From: a virus
DNA: 47,490 nt
IMG/VR virus record: IMGVR_UViG_3300046692_000604
Location: 1-47,490 of that record
Strand: one strand, 5' to 3'
Shown here: piece after piece, positions 1 to 7,457 of the stretch
Layout of the letters: each line of letters starts with the position of its first letter
Position numbering within the stretch: position 1 is the stretch's first letter
Made by a program: the position numbers and the translations under genes
The notes under the pieces: generated by a model
The model's input: only the letters and a program-made list of their open reading frames with translations
What the model was told of the DNA's origin: nothing
The model's database searches: none

Positions 1-420
1 TTAGTTTTTCGGCGATCCATTGCGCGATTTGCGTAACGACGGCGTTTCCGGCAGCGAAAGCCTCTGCAAGGTTGGACGCATCCAGTCCGAGGCAAAGCCC
101 ATCATCTTCAGACGCTCGCTGCCGCTCAGCCATCTGATGCCATCCGTTCGGTTGAGCGACGAAAGTGGTACAGCCCATAGCGATTTGTGAGCCTGCTTTG
201 TTTGCCAATAGAGTATTGGCAGCCCATGCATCCGCTGGGCGTGGCCACGCGATCTTGCTAGACGCTGGAGGTATTGCTTCCACTGGCGCGGCGTCAGCCA
301 GCAGCTCCATGGGGGGCATTCGTCTGTAACCTGCAACCAGGAATACGCGACGACGTTGCTGGGGGACTCCGAAATATTGAGCATTAAGCACTCGCCAAAA
401 TCCCACATACCCGCATTGCG
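1..420 (-). other. Possible overprinted frame inside the methyltransferase gene
   Basis: A second minus-strand frame, open over 1-792 and ending in TAA at 1-3, looks protein-like in its last ~140 residues. It contains GECLMLNISESPS, WLTPRQWKQYL and then RWLSGSERLKMMGFASDWM, which resembles methyltransferase motif IX (RxLTxxExxRLMGFPxxW). The main frame lacks motif IX at this point but carries motifs VI, VIII and X. Either this is an overlapping gene, or two indels have split motif IX from X, or the resemblance is accidental. No start codon with a good ribosome-binding site is evident for a separate protein, so I list it only as a candidate. Confidence 0.3.
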
Positions 421-838
421 CAAGGGCCCGGATGACTGTTTCAAAGTCTTGGCTATCGTTGATAGCGAGCAGGTTAACGACATTCTCAAGCACCACCCAG
501 CGAGGTTGTGTCTCTTTGAGGATTCGTATGACTTCCCAGAATAGGCCGCTGCGTTGGCCTCGCAGGCCTCGAGTTTCTTTGTTGCTGGGTCTGGCGCCGG
601 CAAGGCTGATGTCTTGGCAGGGAAAGCCGCCGGTGATGACGTCGACGGGACGGAGGTTGTGTGCGCCGCAGTGGCGGACGTCTTCGAACTGGATGGCGTG
701 TGGAAATCGATCGGCAAGGACAGCCCGGTTGATGGGGTTGAGTTCCACTTGCCAGGCGGTGCGGTAGCCTGCGTTTTCGAATCCGACATCAAAACCTCCT
801 ATGCCTGCGAACAGGCTTCCAATGGTGGGCTGGGGCAT
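1..838 (-). CDS. dcm: C5-cytosine DNA methyltransferase, truncated by window edge
   Basis: Reading the minus strand from the ATG at 838 gives an uninterrupted 279-residue frame that runs off the window without a stop. Visible C5-methyltransferase motifs are motif I (SLFAGIGGFD, residues 8-17), motif IV with catalytic Cys74 in GFPCQDISLAG, motif VI ENV (118-120), motif VIII QQRRRVF (160-166) and a motif X-like AGNAVV near the end. It methylates phage or host DNA, probably against restriction. Its start lies inside com (40-nt overlap), the same arrangement as Mu com-mom, so Com may control its translation. The recognition domain is short, and a canonical motif IX is not seen in this frame; one appears in an overlapping frame. 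Function is secure; integrity of the C-terminus is not. Confidence 0.85.
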   Translation of the reverse strand, partial: MPQPTIGSLFAGIGGFDVGFENAGYRTAWQVELNPINRAVLADRFPHAIQFEDVRHCGAHNLRPVDVITGGFPCQDISLAGARPSNKETRGLRGQRSGLFWEVIRILKETQPRWVVLENVVNLLAINDSQDFETVIRALAQCGYVGFWRVLNAQYFGVPQQRRRVFLVAGYRRMPPMELLADAAPVEAIPPASSKIAWPRPADAWAANTLLANKAGSQIAMGCTTFVAQPNGWHQMAERQRASEDDGLCLGLDASNLAEAFAAGNAVVTQIAQWIAEKL

Positions 839-999
839 TTCTGCGCTTCTATGGGCAGATGCTCAGGGCATTCGGATAGGAGGCTCGGGGCCTTCAGGTG
901 ATTGAGTGTCCGACAGCGCGGGCACTTGATTTGTAGTTCGATGAAGCCGCGGACGGCGGCGAGTTTGCGGTGGCATTCGCCACAGCGGATTTCCTGCAT
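799..999 (-). CDS. com: Com-like zinc-finger translational regulator
   Basis: This 66-residue protein begins MQEIRCGECHRKLA and has a CxxC...CxxC zinc-finger pattern (CGEC at 6-9, CPRC about 20 residues later). The size and layout are those of phage Mu Com, which binds mom mRNA and exposes the mom start codon. I chose the ATG at 999 because it has AAGGGG upstream and the Mu-like N-terminus; an ATG at 1026 would add nine residues. Its 3' end overlaps the methyltransferase start by 40 nt, so the inferred target is the methyltransferase mRNA rather than mom. It is the penultimate gene of the last late operon. Confidence 0.8.
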   Translation of the reverse strand: MQEIRCGECHRKLAAVRGFIELQIKCPRCRTLNHLKAPSLLSECPEHLPIEAQKCPSPPLEACSQA

Positions 1000-1110
1000 G
1001 GTTACGCCCCTTGCGTTGTCTCCCATATCCGATCGAGCAAGACCACTGCGTAAGTCCCTTCAGCCACGCAGCAGCCACTGTTGCGCGTTATGTTCGTGCC
1101 CAGATGCTCA

Positions 1111-2055
1111 TCACCATTGGATTGTTACCTGGCCATCTGCGCCATTAGGCGCCGCGCTGCCACCACGTCCACCGCCACCATGTCCCGGAGTCAGGGGTTT
1201 GCGGTTGTCATTCCACGTCGGCCCGGACTCTCCACCGCCGCCAGCGCCCCCGAGAAAGCCTTTGTTGTTGGCAGCGCCAATAGCGTGGCCGGCAAGTCCT
1301 ATGCAGTGGTTCTCATCACCACCAAAACCTTTCCCCCCGTGTGGTGCATTGCCATCGATCAAACCGCCAGACCCACCCGTAGCTACTACGGCGGTGCCAA
1401 ATGAGGAGGCGCCGCCGTCGGCGCCCTTATCACCATCCACTAACGCACCTACACCGCCTGCGCCCACCGTGATCGTTACCGAGGTGGCGCCGCGCAGGTC
1501 AAAAAGCTTTCTGGCTACTCCTCCACCAGATCCACCAGAGGGCCCCGGAATTGATGTAAATCGAGCGCCGCCACCACCACCGCCAATGACAACCACCCAT
1601 GCTTTAGTTACGCCTGTGGGTACGTCCCAGGTGTATACCCCTGGCTCGCTGTAGACCATCCGGCCACGGAACGGGAACATGGCTGCGAGCGTTTCCGGCG
1701 TCACCATTGCGCGGTTGTCGGTGCCCGCTCTGACCATGATTTGAGTCGCAATCCGCGCGATACCCGGCACACGCTCCGTCGCTTGAACCACCTTAGCGCC
1801 GATCGCTTGAAAGACTCTGAGCGCATTCATCGGCTTGTTGGTATCAGAGCCTTTCTCTGCTTCACGTTGGCTGGCAAATGGAATGCCGGTGCCGTCGATG
1901 AACGCGTCGATTTTTTTCTTGAGCCAACCTGTGCGGTTCGCCAGTTGTTTGGCCGGTAGGTTAGTAATGCCTTCTGGCCCACCCAGTACCGGGTCGGATG
2001 TTTCGAGTTGGTAGACGCCAGGCGCCCAGTTGGGGGATTCGGGTAGATCGGCCAT
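1111..2055 (-). CDS. Phage tail fibre protein with glycine-rich tip
   Basis: This 314-residue protein is a receptor-binding tail fibre. The N-terminal ~100 residues (MADLPESPNWAPGVYQLE, then QLANRTGWLKKKID) are typical of the part of Mu/P2-like fibres that attaches to the baseplate. The C-terminal ~170 residues are very rich in glycine (VVVIGGGGGGA, GGSGGG, GHGGGGRGG) and end in GADGQVTIQW, as in glycine-rich fibre tips. The start at 2055 overlaps the stop of tail protein I as TAATG, so translation is probably coupled. No fibre-assembly chaperone follows; com is next. It is short for a fibre, so the tip may be reduced or a partner may be encoded elsewhere. Confidence 0.85.
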   Translation of the reverse strand: MADLPESPNWAPGVYQLETSDPVLGGPEGITNLPAKQLANRTGWLKKKIDAFIDGTGIPFASQREAEKGSDTNKPMNALRVFQAIGAKVVQATERVPGIARIATQIMVRAGTDNRAMVTPETLAAMFPFRGRMVYSEPGVYTWDVPTGVTKAWVVVIGGGGGGARFTSIPGPSGGSGGGVARKLFDLRGATSVTITVGAGGVGALVDGDKGADGGASSFGTAVVATGGSGGLIDGNAPHGGKGFGGDENHCIGLAGHAIGAANNKGFLGGAGGGGESGPTWNDNRKPLTPGHGGGGRGGSAAPNGADGQVTIQW

Positions 2056-2600
2056 TAACTGCTCCCATGGTTGTATTGGCCGTCGTAGCGCGCGACTGCG
2101 TTGTAGCGAATGGCAACTGACTGAAAGTCGAGTGATACCAGGCGGCAGCGTGCCGGGGCGACGGACAATAGAAGGCGGCGCAGTAACACCGCCTGATCGT
2201 TGGTGATGGCACGTTTTAGAACGACCCGGTACAGCGGCCAGGTCGAAGACTCGGTGCTCGGTTGAGCGTTTAGCCCTTCCATGAGGGTGACCTCGCCAAA
2301 GCCGAGTAATCGAATGACCTCGCGGATGGCCCACGGCGTGCCCTTGAAACGATGCAGTTCGGCGGCGTTTTTAATTAAGTTGCGTTTGGCTTCTTCGGAT
2401 TCGGCCAACTCCCAGGCCGCTTCATCGAGCAGCGAGAATTGATCGGCCAATGCCGGTAGTAGCGAGGGTTTCACCAGGTCAATCAGGTAAACCAGCATCA
2501 CGTTGAGATCGAGGTCGGCTAATGCCTTGTCGAGCAGCTCACAGAGCAGCGAAAAACGCTCATCACCGGCCAGCGCGGGTGGCAGTGGCTGATCAGCCAT
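2055..2600 (-). CDS. Phage tail protein I (baseplate)
   Basis: This 181-residue protein matches the P2 gpI family, a baseplate component between gpJ and the fibre. Family-typical segments are ALAGDERFSLLCELLDKAL near the N-terminus, LPALADQFSLLDEAAWELA and the FKGTPWAIREVIRLLGFG core. I chose the ATG at 2600 because it overlaps the end of gene J by 8 nt (ATGGCTGA); an ATG at 2615 is possible. It ends in TAATG with the fibre gene. The order J-I-fibre is the canonical P2 baseplate order. Confidence 0.88.
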   Translation of the reverse strand: MADQPLPPALAGDERFSLLCELLDKALADLDLNVMLVYLIDLVKPSLLPALADQFSLLDEAAWELAESEEAKRNLIKNAAELHRFKGTPWAIREVIRLLGFGEVTLMEGLNAQPSTESSTWPLYRVVLKRAITNDQAVLLRRLLLSVAPARCRLVSLDFQSVAIRYNAVARYDGQYNHGSS

Positions 2601-3714
2601 AAGCCACCCCGGCATCGATCAGTTGGATGGATGAGCAGTTCGCCCATTCATTGCTTTGCAACTCGCGCAGGCCTGACGGTAACTTCAGATTGGCGCGGTA
2701 CACACCAGTGACTTGAAGCAAAGCGGTCAATTGTTCCGGTACCAGATCGCGCCCGAGCCCGGCCCGAGATTCGACGGCATAGGCGTGTGCGGCGGCTTGC
2801 GCGGCTGCCATGGCGGCGCTGCGGTCTGCGTTGGCGTAGAACGTGATGTTTGCCTTGATCTGATAGACGACTTCAGTTGGGGAAAATGCATTGACCGTGT
2901 CGCACAGCGGACGGAGTTTTTCGCCGCTGACCTGATCTTCTATGCGTTGCAGTAGATTGTCCGTTGGCAAGCCGGTGGTCGTCAGCGGGTACAGCGCAAC
3001 GTGGCCGTCCGGCTGACCTTCATCTGGGCCATGTACGGCGACGTCGATGATGGATTGGTGCACAGCCAACGTGTGGTAGCGATAGGCGGCGCGGCTGCCG
3101 GCGTTGCTGAAGGCTTCGGGGGCCAGGATGATTCGCTCGCGGTAGCGGTCATCGTCTTCATCCGCTACCCCATTGGCTGTGGCCGTTGTGTTGCTGGCTG
3201 TCAGGCCTGGTGAAGGTGAGCTGCTCAGTGCGCTGATCTGGCCGATGGTCCAGCCATTACCTTGTTCGCCGACAGTCAAGCACGTCGCAGTGGCGGTCAC
3301 TTGTGTTTGGCCGACGGCTATGACTACGTCCAGATCCGTGATGAAGGTCAGCTTGGCATCCTGAGTGCTGACCCGCGTGCCGATCGGGATGAGTAGTAGC
3401 TGCGTCACCGCCGTGGGCATGCTGAAACGCAAGGTGCAACGGGCGGCCTGTGCCAGCAACCGGGGTGTGGCTACCAGCTCGCCGAGGTAATCGAGGATCG
3501 GGCCGCGGGCGAATCGCACTAGCAGCTGTTCGCCGGCATTCTGAATGCCCATCTGCAACCGGGATACCGCGTAGGCAATCTGGTCGATGTATAGCCGCTC
3601 GATCTGGGCCGGGTACAGGGTTTTGCCCGACTTCTGTTCGTAGCGGGCAATCAGTTGGGCTTCTAGCGCGGCCGGGTCAATTTTGATGAATTCGGGTTTA
3701 GGCAGCTCGCGCAT
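2593..3714 (-). CDS. Baseplate assembly protein J
   Basis: This 373-residue protein is a gpJ/gp47-type baseplate wedge component. It has the typical N-terminus (KPEFIKIDPAALEAQLIA), LLVRFARGPILDYLGELVATPRL, and the DRYRERIILAPEAFSNAGSRAAYRYHTLAV segment of the family (about residues 209-238). It overlaps gpW upstream by 17 nt and gpI downstream by 8 nt, so the three are translated as a unit. Length is normal for the family. Confidence 0.92.
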   Translation of the reverse strand: MRELPKPEFIKIDPAALEAQLIARYEQKSGKTLYPAQIERLYIDQIAYAVSRLQMGIQNAGEQLLVRFARGPILDYLGELVATPRLLAQAARCTLRFSMPTAVTQLLLIPIGTRVSTQDAKLTFITDLDVVIAVGQTQVTATATCLTVGEQGNGWTIGQISALSSSPSPGLTASNTTATANGVADEDDDRYRERIILAPEAFSNAGSRAAYRYHTLAVHQSIIDVAVHGPDEGQPDGHVALYPLTTTGLPTDNLLQRIEDQVSGEKLRPLCDTVNAFSPTEVVYQIKANITFYANADRSAAMAAAQAAAHAYAVESRAGLGRDLVPEQLTALLQVTGVYRANLKLPSGLRELQSNEWANCSSIQLIDAGVAYG

Positions 3715-4075
3715 AGGGCACCTCGGTCAATTGGGACACTTCGCCGGCTACGCGCCAATGCACCTGCACGATGATCTGCGCCGCGTTGATCTGGACTTTC
3801 ACCTGGGCCACTGAGACGCGGGGTTCCCAGTGGCGAATCGCGTCGACCGCCTCGCGCACCAGATGCGGCGTGACGCGGTTGGTGGGCCAGTCGAGGTACA
3901 GGTGCAGGTCGCTGCCAAACTCTGGGCGATGGGGGTCGCTGCCTTTGGGTGTGCTCAGGATGATGTGAATGGATTGGTCAATATCGCGCAAACCCTCGAC
4001 GACCTCGCCGGAAGTACCGAGAGCGGGCTGCCAGTGAGCGGCGGTGATGCTGGTGTGGGGGATGGGCGTTGTCAT
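3698..4075 (-). CDS. Baseplate protein W (gp25/lysozyme-like)
   Basis: This 125-residue protein belongs to the GPW/gp25 family, a small baseplate wedge protein that starts sheath assembly. Recognisable parts are EVVEGLRDIDQSIHIILSTPKGSDPHRPEFGSDLH and the WEPRVSVAQVKV segment. It is the first gene of the last late block. The 23-bp late motif lies 30 nt upstream (4106-4128), and an accessory cassette on the other strand begins just beyond it. Confidence 0.9.
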   Translation of the reverse strand: MTTPIPHTSITAAHWQPALGTSGEVVEGLRDIDQSIHIILSTPKGSDPHRPEFGSDLHLYLDWPTNRVTPHLVREAVDAIRHWEPRVSVAQVKVQINAAQIIVQVHWRVAGEVSQLTEVPYARAA

Positions 4076-4105
4076 GGGCCCATGGTGCGGAATTCGAAGA
4101 GCCTC

Positions 4106-4128
4106 GACTTTTAATCGAGTTTAAGGAG
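4106..4128 (-). promoter_or_regulatory. Putative late promoter/activator site A
   Basis: On the minus strand this reads CTCCTTAAACTCGATTAAAAG plus two bases. It matches three other sites (11643, 24346, 39601) across 23 positions. It lies 30 nt upstream of gpW. The roughly dyad CTYYTTAA...TTAAAAG arrangement suits a dimeric Mor/C-type activator such as the one encoded at 47128. The promoter role is inferred from position and repetition. Confidence 0.65.
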
Positions 4129-4183
4129 TCCTTCCGCTATAAGGAAGATCGCTGATTAGTTCCTCAATTTTAGAGAGTACGTC

Positions 4184-4834
4184 ATGTCCAAGAATTATCA
4201 TCCGCCCGTATATGATGCTCAAAGATTCACATGTCCACATTGCATGGCCTACTCATCCATGGACTGGGCAGCATCAAACTCAGGAAAGTACCCTCACAAA
4301 TACGTAATGATGGCCGTCTGCCAAGGCTGCGATGATTTCAGTCTCTGGGTCCGTACTGATGGAAACGCGCCTAAATTTACGTTAGGGCTAATTTCCATGG
4401 ACTACCAACTCGTATTTCCAGCGGTTTCTCAGGCACCGATACATGAAGAGAATATGCCCGAGGATATTAGGATCGATTTCGAGGAAGCTCGGCAGGTATT
4501 CGGCTCATCCCCCCGGGCCGCAGCTGCATTATTACGACTCTGCGTGCAAAAACTATGTCATCACCTTCTCGGAAAGAAAGGCGACATCCACAAACAGATT
4601 GGCGAGCTTGTAGACCAAGGGCTCCCCCCGCGCGTGCTGAAGGCGTTTGACACCATCCGCATCTTCGGAAATGAGTCTGTACATCCCGGGACCGTAAATC
4701 TCAACGACTCACCAGAAGTCGCCTTAGCGCTTTTCAGCCTATTGAACATGGCAGTTCGTCATTGCATCACCGAAGAAAAGGAGTTGGAGGCCATCCGGGC
4801 CCTCACTCCTGAACATAAACGCCGCGAAATTTAG
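4184..4834 (+). CDS. DUF4145-like protein, cargo gene
   Basis: This 216-residue protein has an N-terminal zinc-binding-like part (CPHC at about 18-21, CxxC at 45-48 in VCQGCDD). A DUF4145-type helical domain follows, with FEEARQVFGSSPRAAAALLRLCVQKLCHHLLG and IRIFGNESVHPG. DUF4145 occurs in restriction and other defence proteins and is related to HEPN-type helical bundles, so a defence role is plausible but unproven. It starts at ATG 4184 after GAGAG, opposite to the late genes, and is followed by a second cargo gene 68 nt on. GC content is lower than in the phage genes. Confidence 0.65.
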   Translation: MSKNYHPPVYDAQRFTCPHCMAYSSMDWAASNSGKYPHKYVMMAVCQGCDDFSLWVRTDGNAPKFTLGLISMDYQLVFPAVSQAPIHEENMPEDIRIDFEEARQVFGSSPRAAAALLRLCVQKLCHHLLGKKGDIHKQIGELVDQGLPPRVLKAFDTIRIFGNESVHPGTVNLNDSPEVALALFSLLNMAVRHCITEEKELEAIRALTPEHKRREI

Positions 4835-4902
4835 TCAAAACGATTCTTGTTGGGACGATAGGCAAGGACATCTGGCTGAATCACTAAGATTGGAGTAGAG
4901 CT

Positions 4903-5667
4903 TTGAAGGGAAGTATCAAGCGCACAGCATCCCAGCTCTTTAAAGAATTCAGCGTTCCTCTATTTGCTTCCATTGCGTGGACAGCATACGTCTTGGATGA
5001 CATGACTGTTCAATCCATTGGTGCGAATTTCGGTGGTGCATTCTTTTTTGCCAGCTGGATGACAGGGCAGTTTTTCAGAGTGCGTAAGCAAGCTGGAGTT
5101 GAAAGCAGCCTGTCTATGCTTGAGAGCAGAGTCAGTCATGTAGTTTCTCAACTGGAGACGCAGACACAGGAGCTCACCAGTCACATGAACGGCGGCAATA
5201 GCTTCTGCGCATTTAGCATCAACCTACAAGGTACTGATCAATCCTATTGGCTTGCTGAAATCCACGGCAAATACCCAATGTACAACGTGTCCGCAAGAGT
5301 CATTGACCTTGATCTCTATGATGAAACGAGTAGCGAGCCGCAGAGGGAAGGTGCGGAAACCTACATCGAGATAGGAGACCTTTCGCTCAACAGCGCCCAT
5401 ATATCAAAGCTATTTGAGCTTGGTAATAGCGGTTCTCGCAGATTTAATGTGTTTATTCTTGCCAAGAACGGGGTGATTGTTCAAAACATAAAATATAAGT
5501 TGGTTGATGGTGAGTGGACCTGGGCTACCAAGGTATTCGATGATTCTGGCGAGTTGGCAAGGCAAGATCATAATTTCCCACCGGATGACGTGGGCAACAT
5601 CTGGCCCGTTAATGCTGATGATGGTTTGAGTTCCCCTCGGTATCCAATATCGCACCGCTGGAATTGA
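4903..5667 (+). CDS. Membrane protein of unknown function, cargo gene
   Basis: This 254-residue protein begins at a TTG with GGAG seven bases upstream; the first in-frame ATG is 31 codons later and would remove the first membrane segment. Two hydrophobic stretches (FSVPLFASIAWTAYVL, about 16-31; GGAFFFASWMTGQFF, about 44-58) suggest a 2TM anchor. A coiled-coil-like segment (SSLSMLESRVSHVVSQLETQTQEL) and a soluble beta-rich C-terminal domain of ~170 residues follow. The layout resembles sensor or effector proteins of defence systems, but I do not recognise the family. Its last 59 nt overlap the 3' end of gene V on the opposite strand. Confidence 0.6.
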   Translation: MKGSIKRTASQLFKEFSVPLFASIAWTAYVLDDMTVQSIGANFGGAFFFASWMTGQFFRVRKQAGVESSLSMLESRVSHVVSQLETQTQELTSHMNGGNSFCAFSINLQGTDQSYWLAEIHGKYPMYNVSARVIDLDLYDETSSEPQREGAETYIEIGDLSLNSAHISKLFELGNSGSRRFNVFILAKNGVIVQNIKYKLVDGEWTWATKVFDDSGELARQDHNFPPDDVGNIWPVNADDGLSSPRYPISHRWN

Positions 5668-6142
5668 TATTGCCATTCACTCGCAGGTCGCCATTCAAGG
5701 TGACCTGCGGGATGTCCAACGTCGCCGAAGGCGCTTTCACTGTCACCGCTTCACCCGACTCAACCGTGATGTTGCGCCCGCACTTCACCAGCAAAGCCCC
5801 CACGCAGTCCAGCGTCATCACCCCGGCCGCACGGTCGTAGGTCGAAATCGTCCCGTCACTGAAACGCACATAGTCCGTGTCCTCATCCACAATCGGCGAT
5901 GGTTCGGCGGTTGAGTAGATGCCGCCTAAGAACACACCACCCACACCATCAGCATCGAGTAGCACTGCGACTTGTTCGCCCAGTTCGGGCATTAGCGGTC
6001 GGCGTTGTGTGCCTTGGGTATTGCGCTGAGGGACGTTGAGCCAGTAGCTCTCGACGCCGTCGCGGTCGTCGAGGCGGACTCGGAGGCGGCAGGTTTTGTG
6101 GTCGAGGGCTGTGACTTCGCCGTATTCGAGTTGGGTGGTCAT
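5609..6142 (-). CDS. Baseplate assembly protein V (spike)
   Basis: This 177-residue protein is a gpV-type baseplate spike. It has the OB-fold start (LEYGEVTALDHKTCRLRVRLDDRDGVESYWLNVPQ in outline), PELGEQVAVLLD, then a short beta-helix part ending NGNINSSGAILDTEGNSNHHQH; the terminal histidine-rich motif is the metal-binding apex of P2-like spikes. I chose the ATG at 6142; one at 6151 is also possible, and neither has a strong ribosome-binding site. Upstream codons in this frame are only a REP element read through. Its 3' end overlaps a cargo gene tail to tail. Confidence 0.88.
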   Translation of the reverse strand: MTTQLEYGEVTALDHKTCRLRVRLDDRDGVESYWLNVPQRNTQGTQRRPLMPELGEQVAVLLDADGVGGVFLGGIYSTAEPSPIVDEDTDYVRFSDGTISTYDRAAGVMTLDCVGALLVKCGRNITVESGEAVTVKAPSATLDIPQVTLNGDLRVNGNINSSGAILDTEGNSNHHQH

Positions 6143-6188
6143 GGGGCTCATTTTAGTCTGGTGAACAGGGGGTGAATTTGCTGGCCTA

Positions 6189-6213
6189 TTCGCGGGCAAG
6201 CCCGCTCCCACAG
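6189..6213. repeat. Pseudomonas REP element
   Basis: The minus strand reads CCTGTGGGAGCGGGCTTGCC then CGCGAA, the classical Pseudomonas repetitive extragenic palindrome. The stem is GCGGGC/GCCCGC (6192-6197 with 6200-6205). It lies between genes V and D in the late operon. Confidence 0.85.
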
Positions 6214-6231
6214 GTGTTGTGGTGTGTTGGG

Positions 6232-7263
6232 TTAATGGGTGGCGATGCGGCTGACTGATTGGCTTACGGTGTAGCCGGTGCGGGTCATGCGGTGTTGTGA
6301 GGATGTGATGAGGTAGTGGCCACCGAGTTTTCCTGCTGCGACCAGGGTGACGACGTTGCCGCTGACCAGGTTAGGCCGGCCCATGGCTGACCAGTTGCCG
6401 GTGGTGCGTTCGCGGTTGGCTTGGGCCAGTTGGGCTTGGGCTTTTGCTTTGGATTCTTCGGTCGAGGCGCTGCGTTTTCGGCTTTTTTGGGTGTCACCGC
6501 TGGTGGTGGTTTTGCTCATGCTGCTGGGTACCGCGACGGTTTGGTTGTTTTCGATCTTGTAGGTCACCAGTGTTTTTGTGGCGGGGTCTTTGTGTTTGAC
6601 CTCGACGGCGTGGGGCACGTTTTTGATTTGGTCGCGTAGGTTCACATTGCTTAGGTCCTGGAGTACCAGCGTTGCCACTGGCGCCGCTTTGGCTAATGTG
6701 CTGATGGCATGGAAAACCATGCGATGGCCGGTGATTTTGAAGGCGTAGTCGTACTCGGCTGCCAGGTTGCGCAGGAAGGTCAGGTCGGTGTCTTGCTGGG
6801 TCAGGCGGTCGAGTGGGATGGGTTGGACGGTGCCGATCAGTTGTAGGCCCTGGCGTGCGGCGATCTGTTGGGCGATGGCCTGCAGCGTGGTGTTTTCATA
6901 GGCGTGGTGTGAGGGTGTGCGCAGCGCCGCTTTGATGCCGGTGGCCAGGCCATGGATGGTGATGGTCGAGGGTGGGCCGTTGAGTTCGACTTCGTCGATT
7001 TCGAAACGGCCAAGGGCGCGCAGTGGCTGACCTTCCCAGCCCATGGACAAGGTGAGGCTGTCGCCATGGCCTGGGTACCACTGATCACGCCATTTGCCTT
7101 CGGTGTCTTCCAGTTCGACGGCCAGGCTGTCGGCTTGACCGGTGAGATAGTCGTCATAGGACACCGAGTGCAAATGCTGGCTGACGTTACGGGTGATGTT
7201 GTGCTGTTGATAGGTCAGTACGAAGCGCGCTTGCGGTACCTGGGTGGGGATTATCGCATCCAT
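6232..7263 (-). CDS. Phage late control/tail hub protein D
   Basis: This 343-residue protein is a gpD/gp45-type tail hub protein at the tail-baseplate junction. Typical segments are YDDYLTGQADSLAVELEDTEGKWRDQWYPGHGDSL, FEIDEVELNGPPSTITIHG, and LRTPSHHAYENTTLQAIAQQIAARQGL. The C-terminal part (SRKRSASTEESKAKAQAQLAQANRERTTG) is the charged linker seen in this family. The ATG at 7263 overlaps the stop of tail protein X by 13 nt. Confidence 0.9.
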   Translation of the reverse strand: MDAIIPTQVPQARFVLTYQQHNITRNVSQHLHSVSYDDYLTGQADSLAVELEDTEGKWRDQWYPGHGDSLTLSMGWEGQPLRALGRFEIDEVELNGPPSTITIHGLATGIKAALRTPSHHAYENTTLQAIAQQIAARQGLQLIGTVQPIPLDRLTQQDTDLTFLRNLAAEYDYAFKITGHRMVFHAISTLAKAAPVATLVLQDLSNVNLRDQIKNVPHAVEVKHKDPATKTLVTYKIENNQTVAVPSSMSKTTTSGDTQKSRKRSASTEESKAKAQAQLAQANRERTTGNWSAMGRPNLVSGNVVTLVAAGKLGGHYLITSSQHRMTRTGYTVSQSVSRIATH

Positions 7264-7457
7264 GGGGGCAGGTCCTGGGCGGAGGTCACGGGTTCGAGGA
7301 TGGGGATGGCCAAGGTCAAACCTGACGGCAAGATGGCGGTGATCGGCACATGAGGGTTGGCTTGGACGATCGGTAAATAGCGATGAGCATCGCCGTAGTA
7401 ACGCCAGGCCAATTGGTCCCACCGTTCGCCTTCGGTGGTGACATGGGTGATAAACAT
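7251..7457 (-). CDS. Tail protein X (LysM-like)
   Basis: This 68-residue protein has the gpX pattern EGERWDQLAWRYYGDAHRY...LPSGLTLAIPILEP, a LysM-like fold that helps terminate or stabilise the tail. It sits between U and D as in P2-like tails. Its start overlaps the stop of the upstream gene by one base (TGATG). Confidence 0.9.
   Translation of the reverse strand: MFITHVTTEGERWDQLAWRYYGDAHRYLPIVQANPHVPITAILPSGLTLAIPILEPVTSAQDLPPWMR

Noticed and set aside
1-792. 263-codon minus frame as the principal gene at the left edge
   Set aside because: The classical cytosine methyltransferase motifs I, IV, VI, VIII and X lie in another frame starting at 838; this frame is kept only as a possible overprint.
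1000-1110. Fifth late promoter upstream of com
   Set aside because: No match to the 23-bp motif; com probably shares the transcript of the fibre gene.
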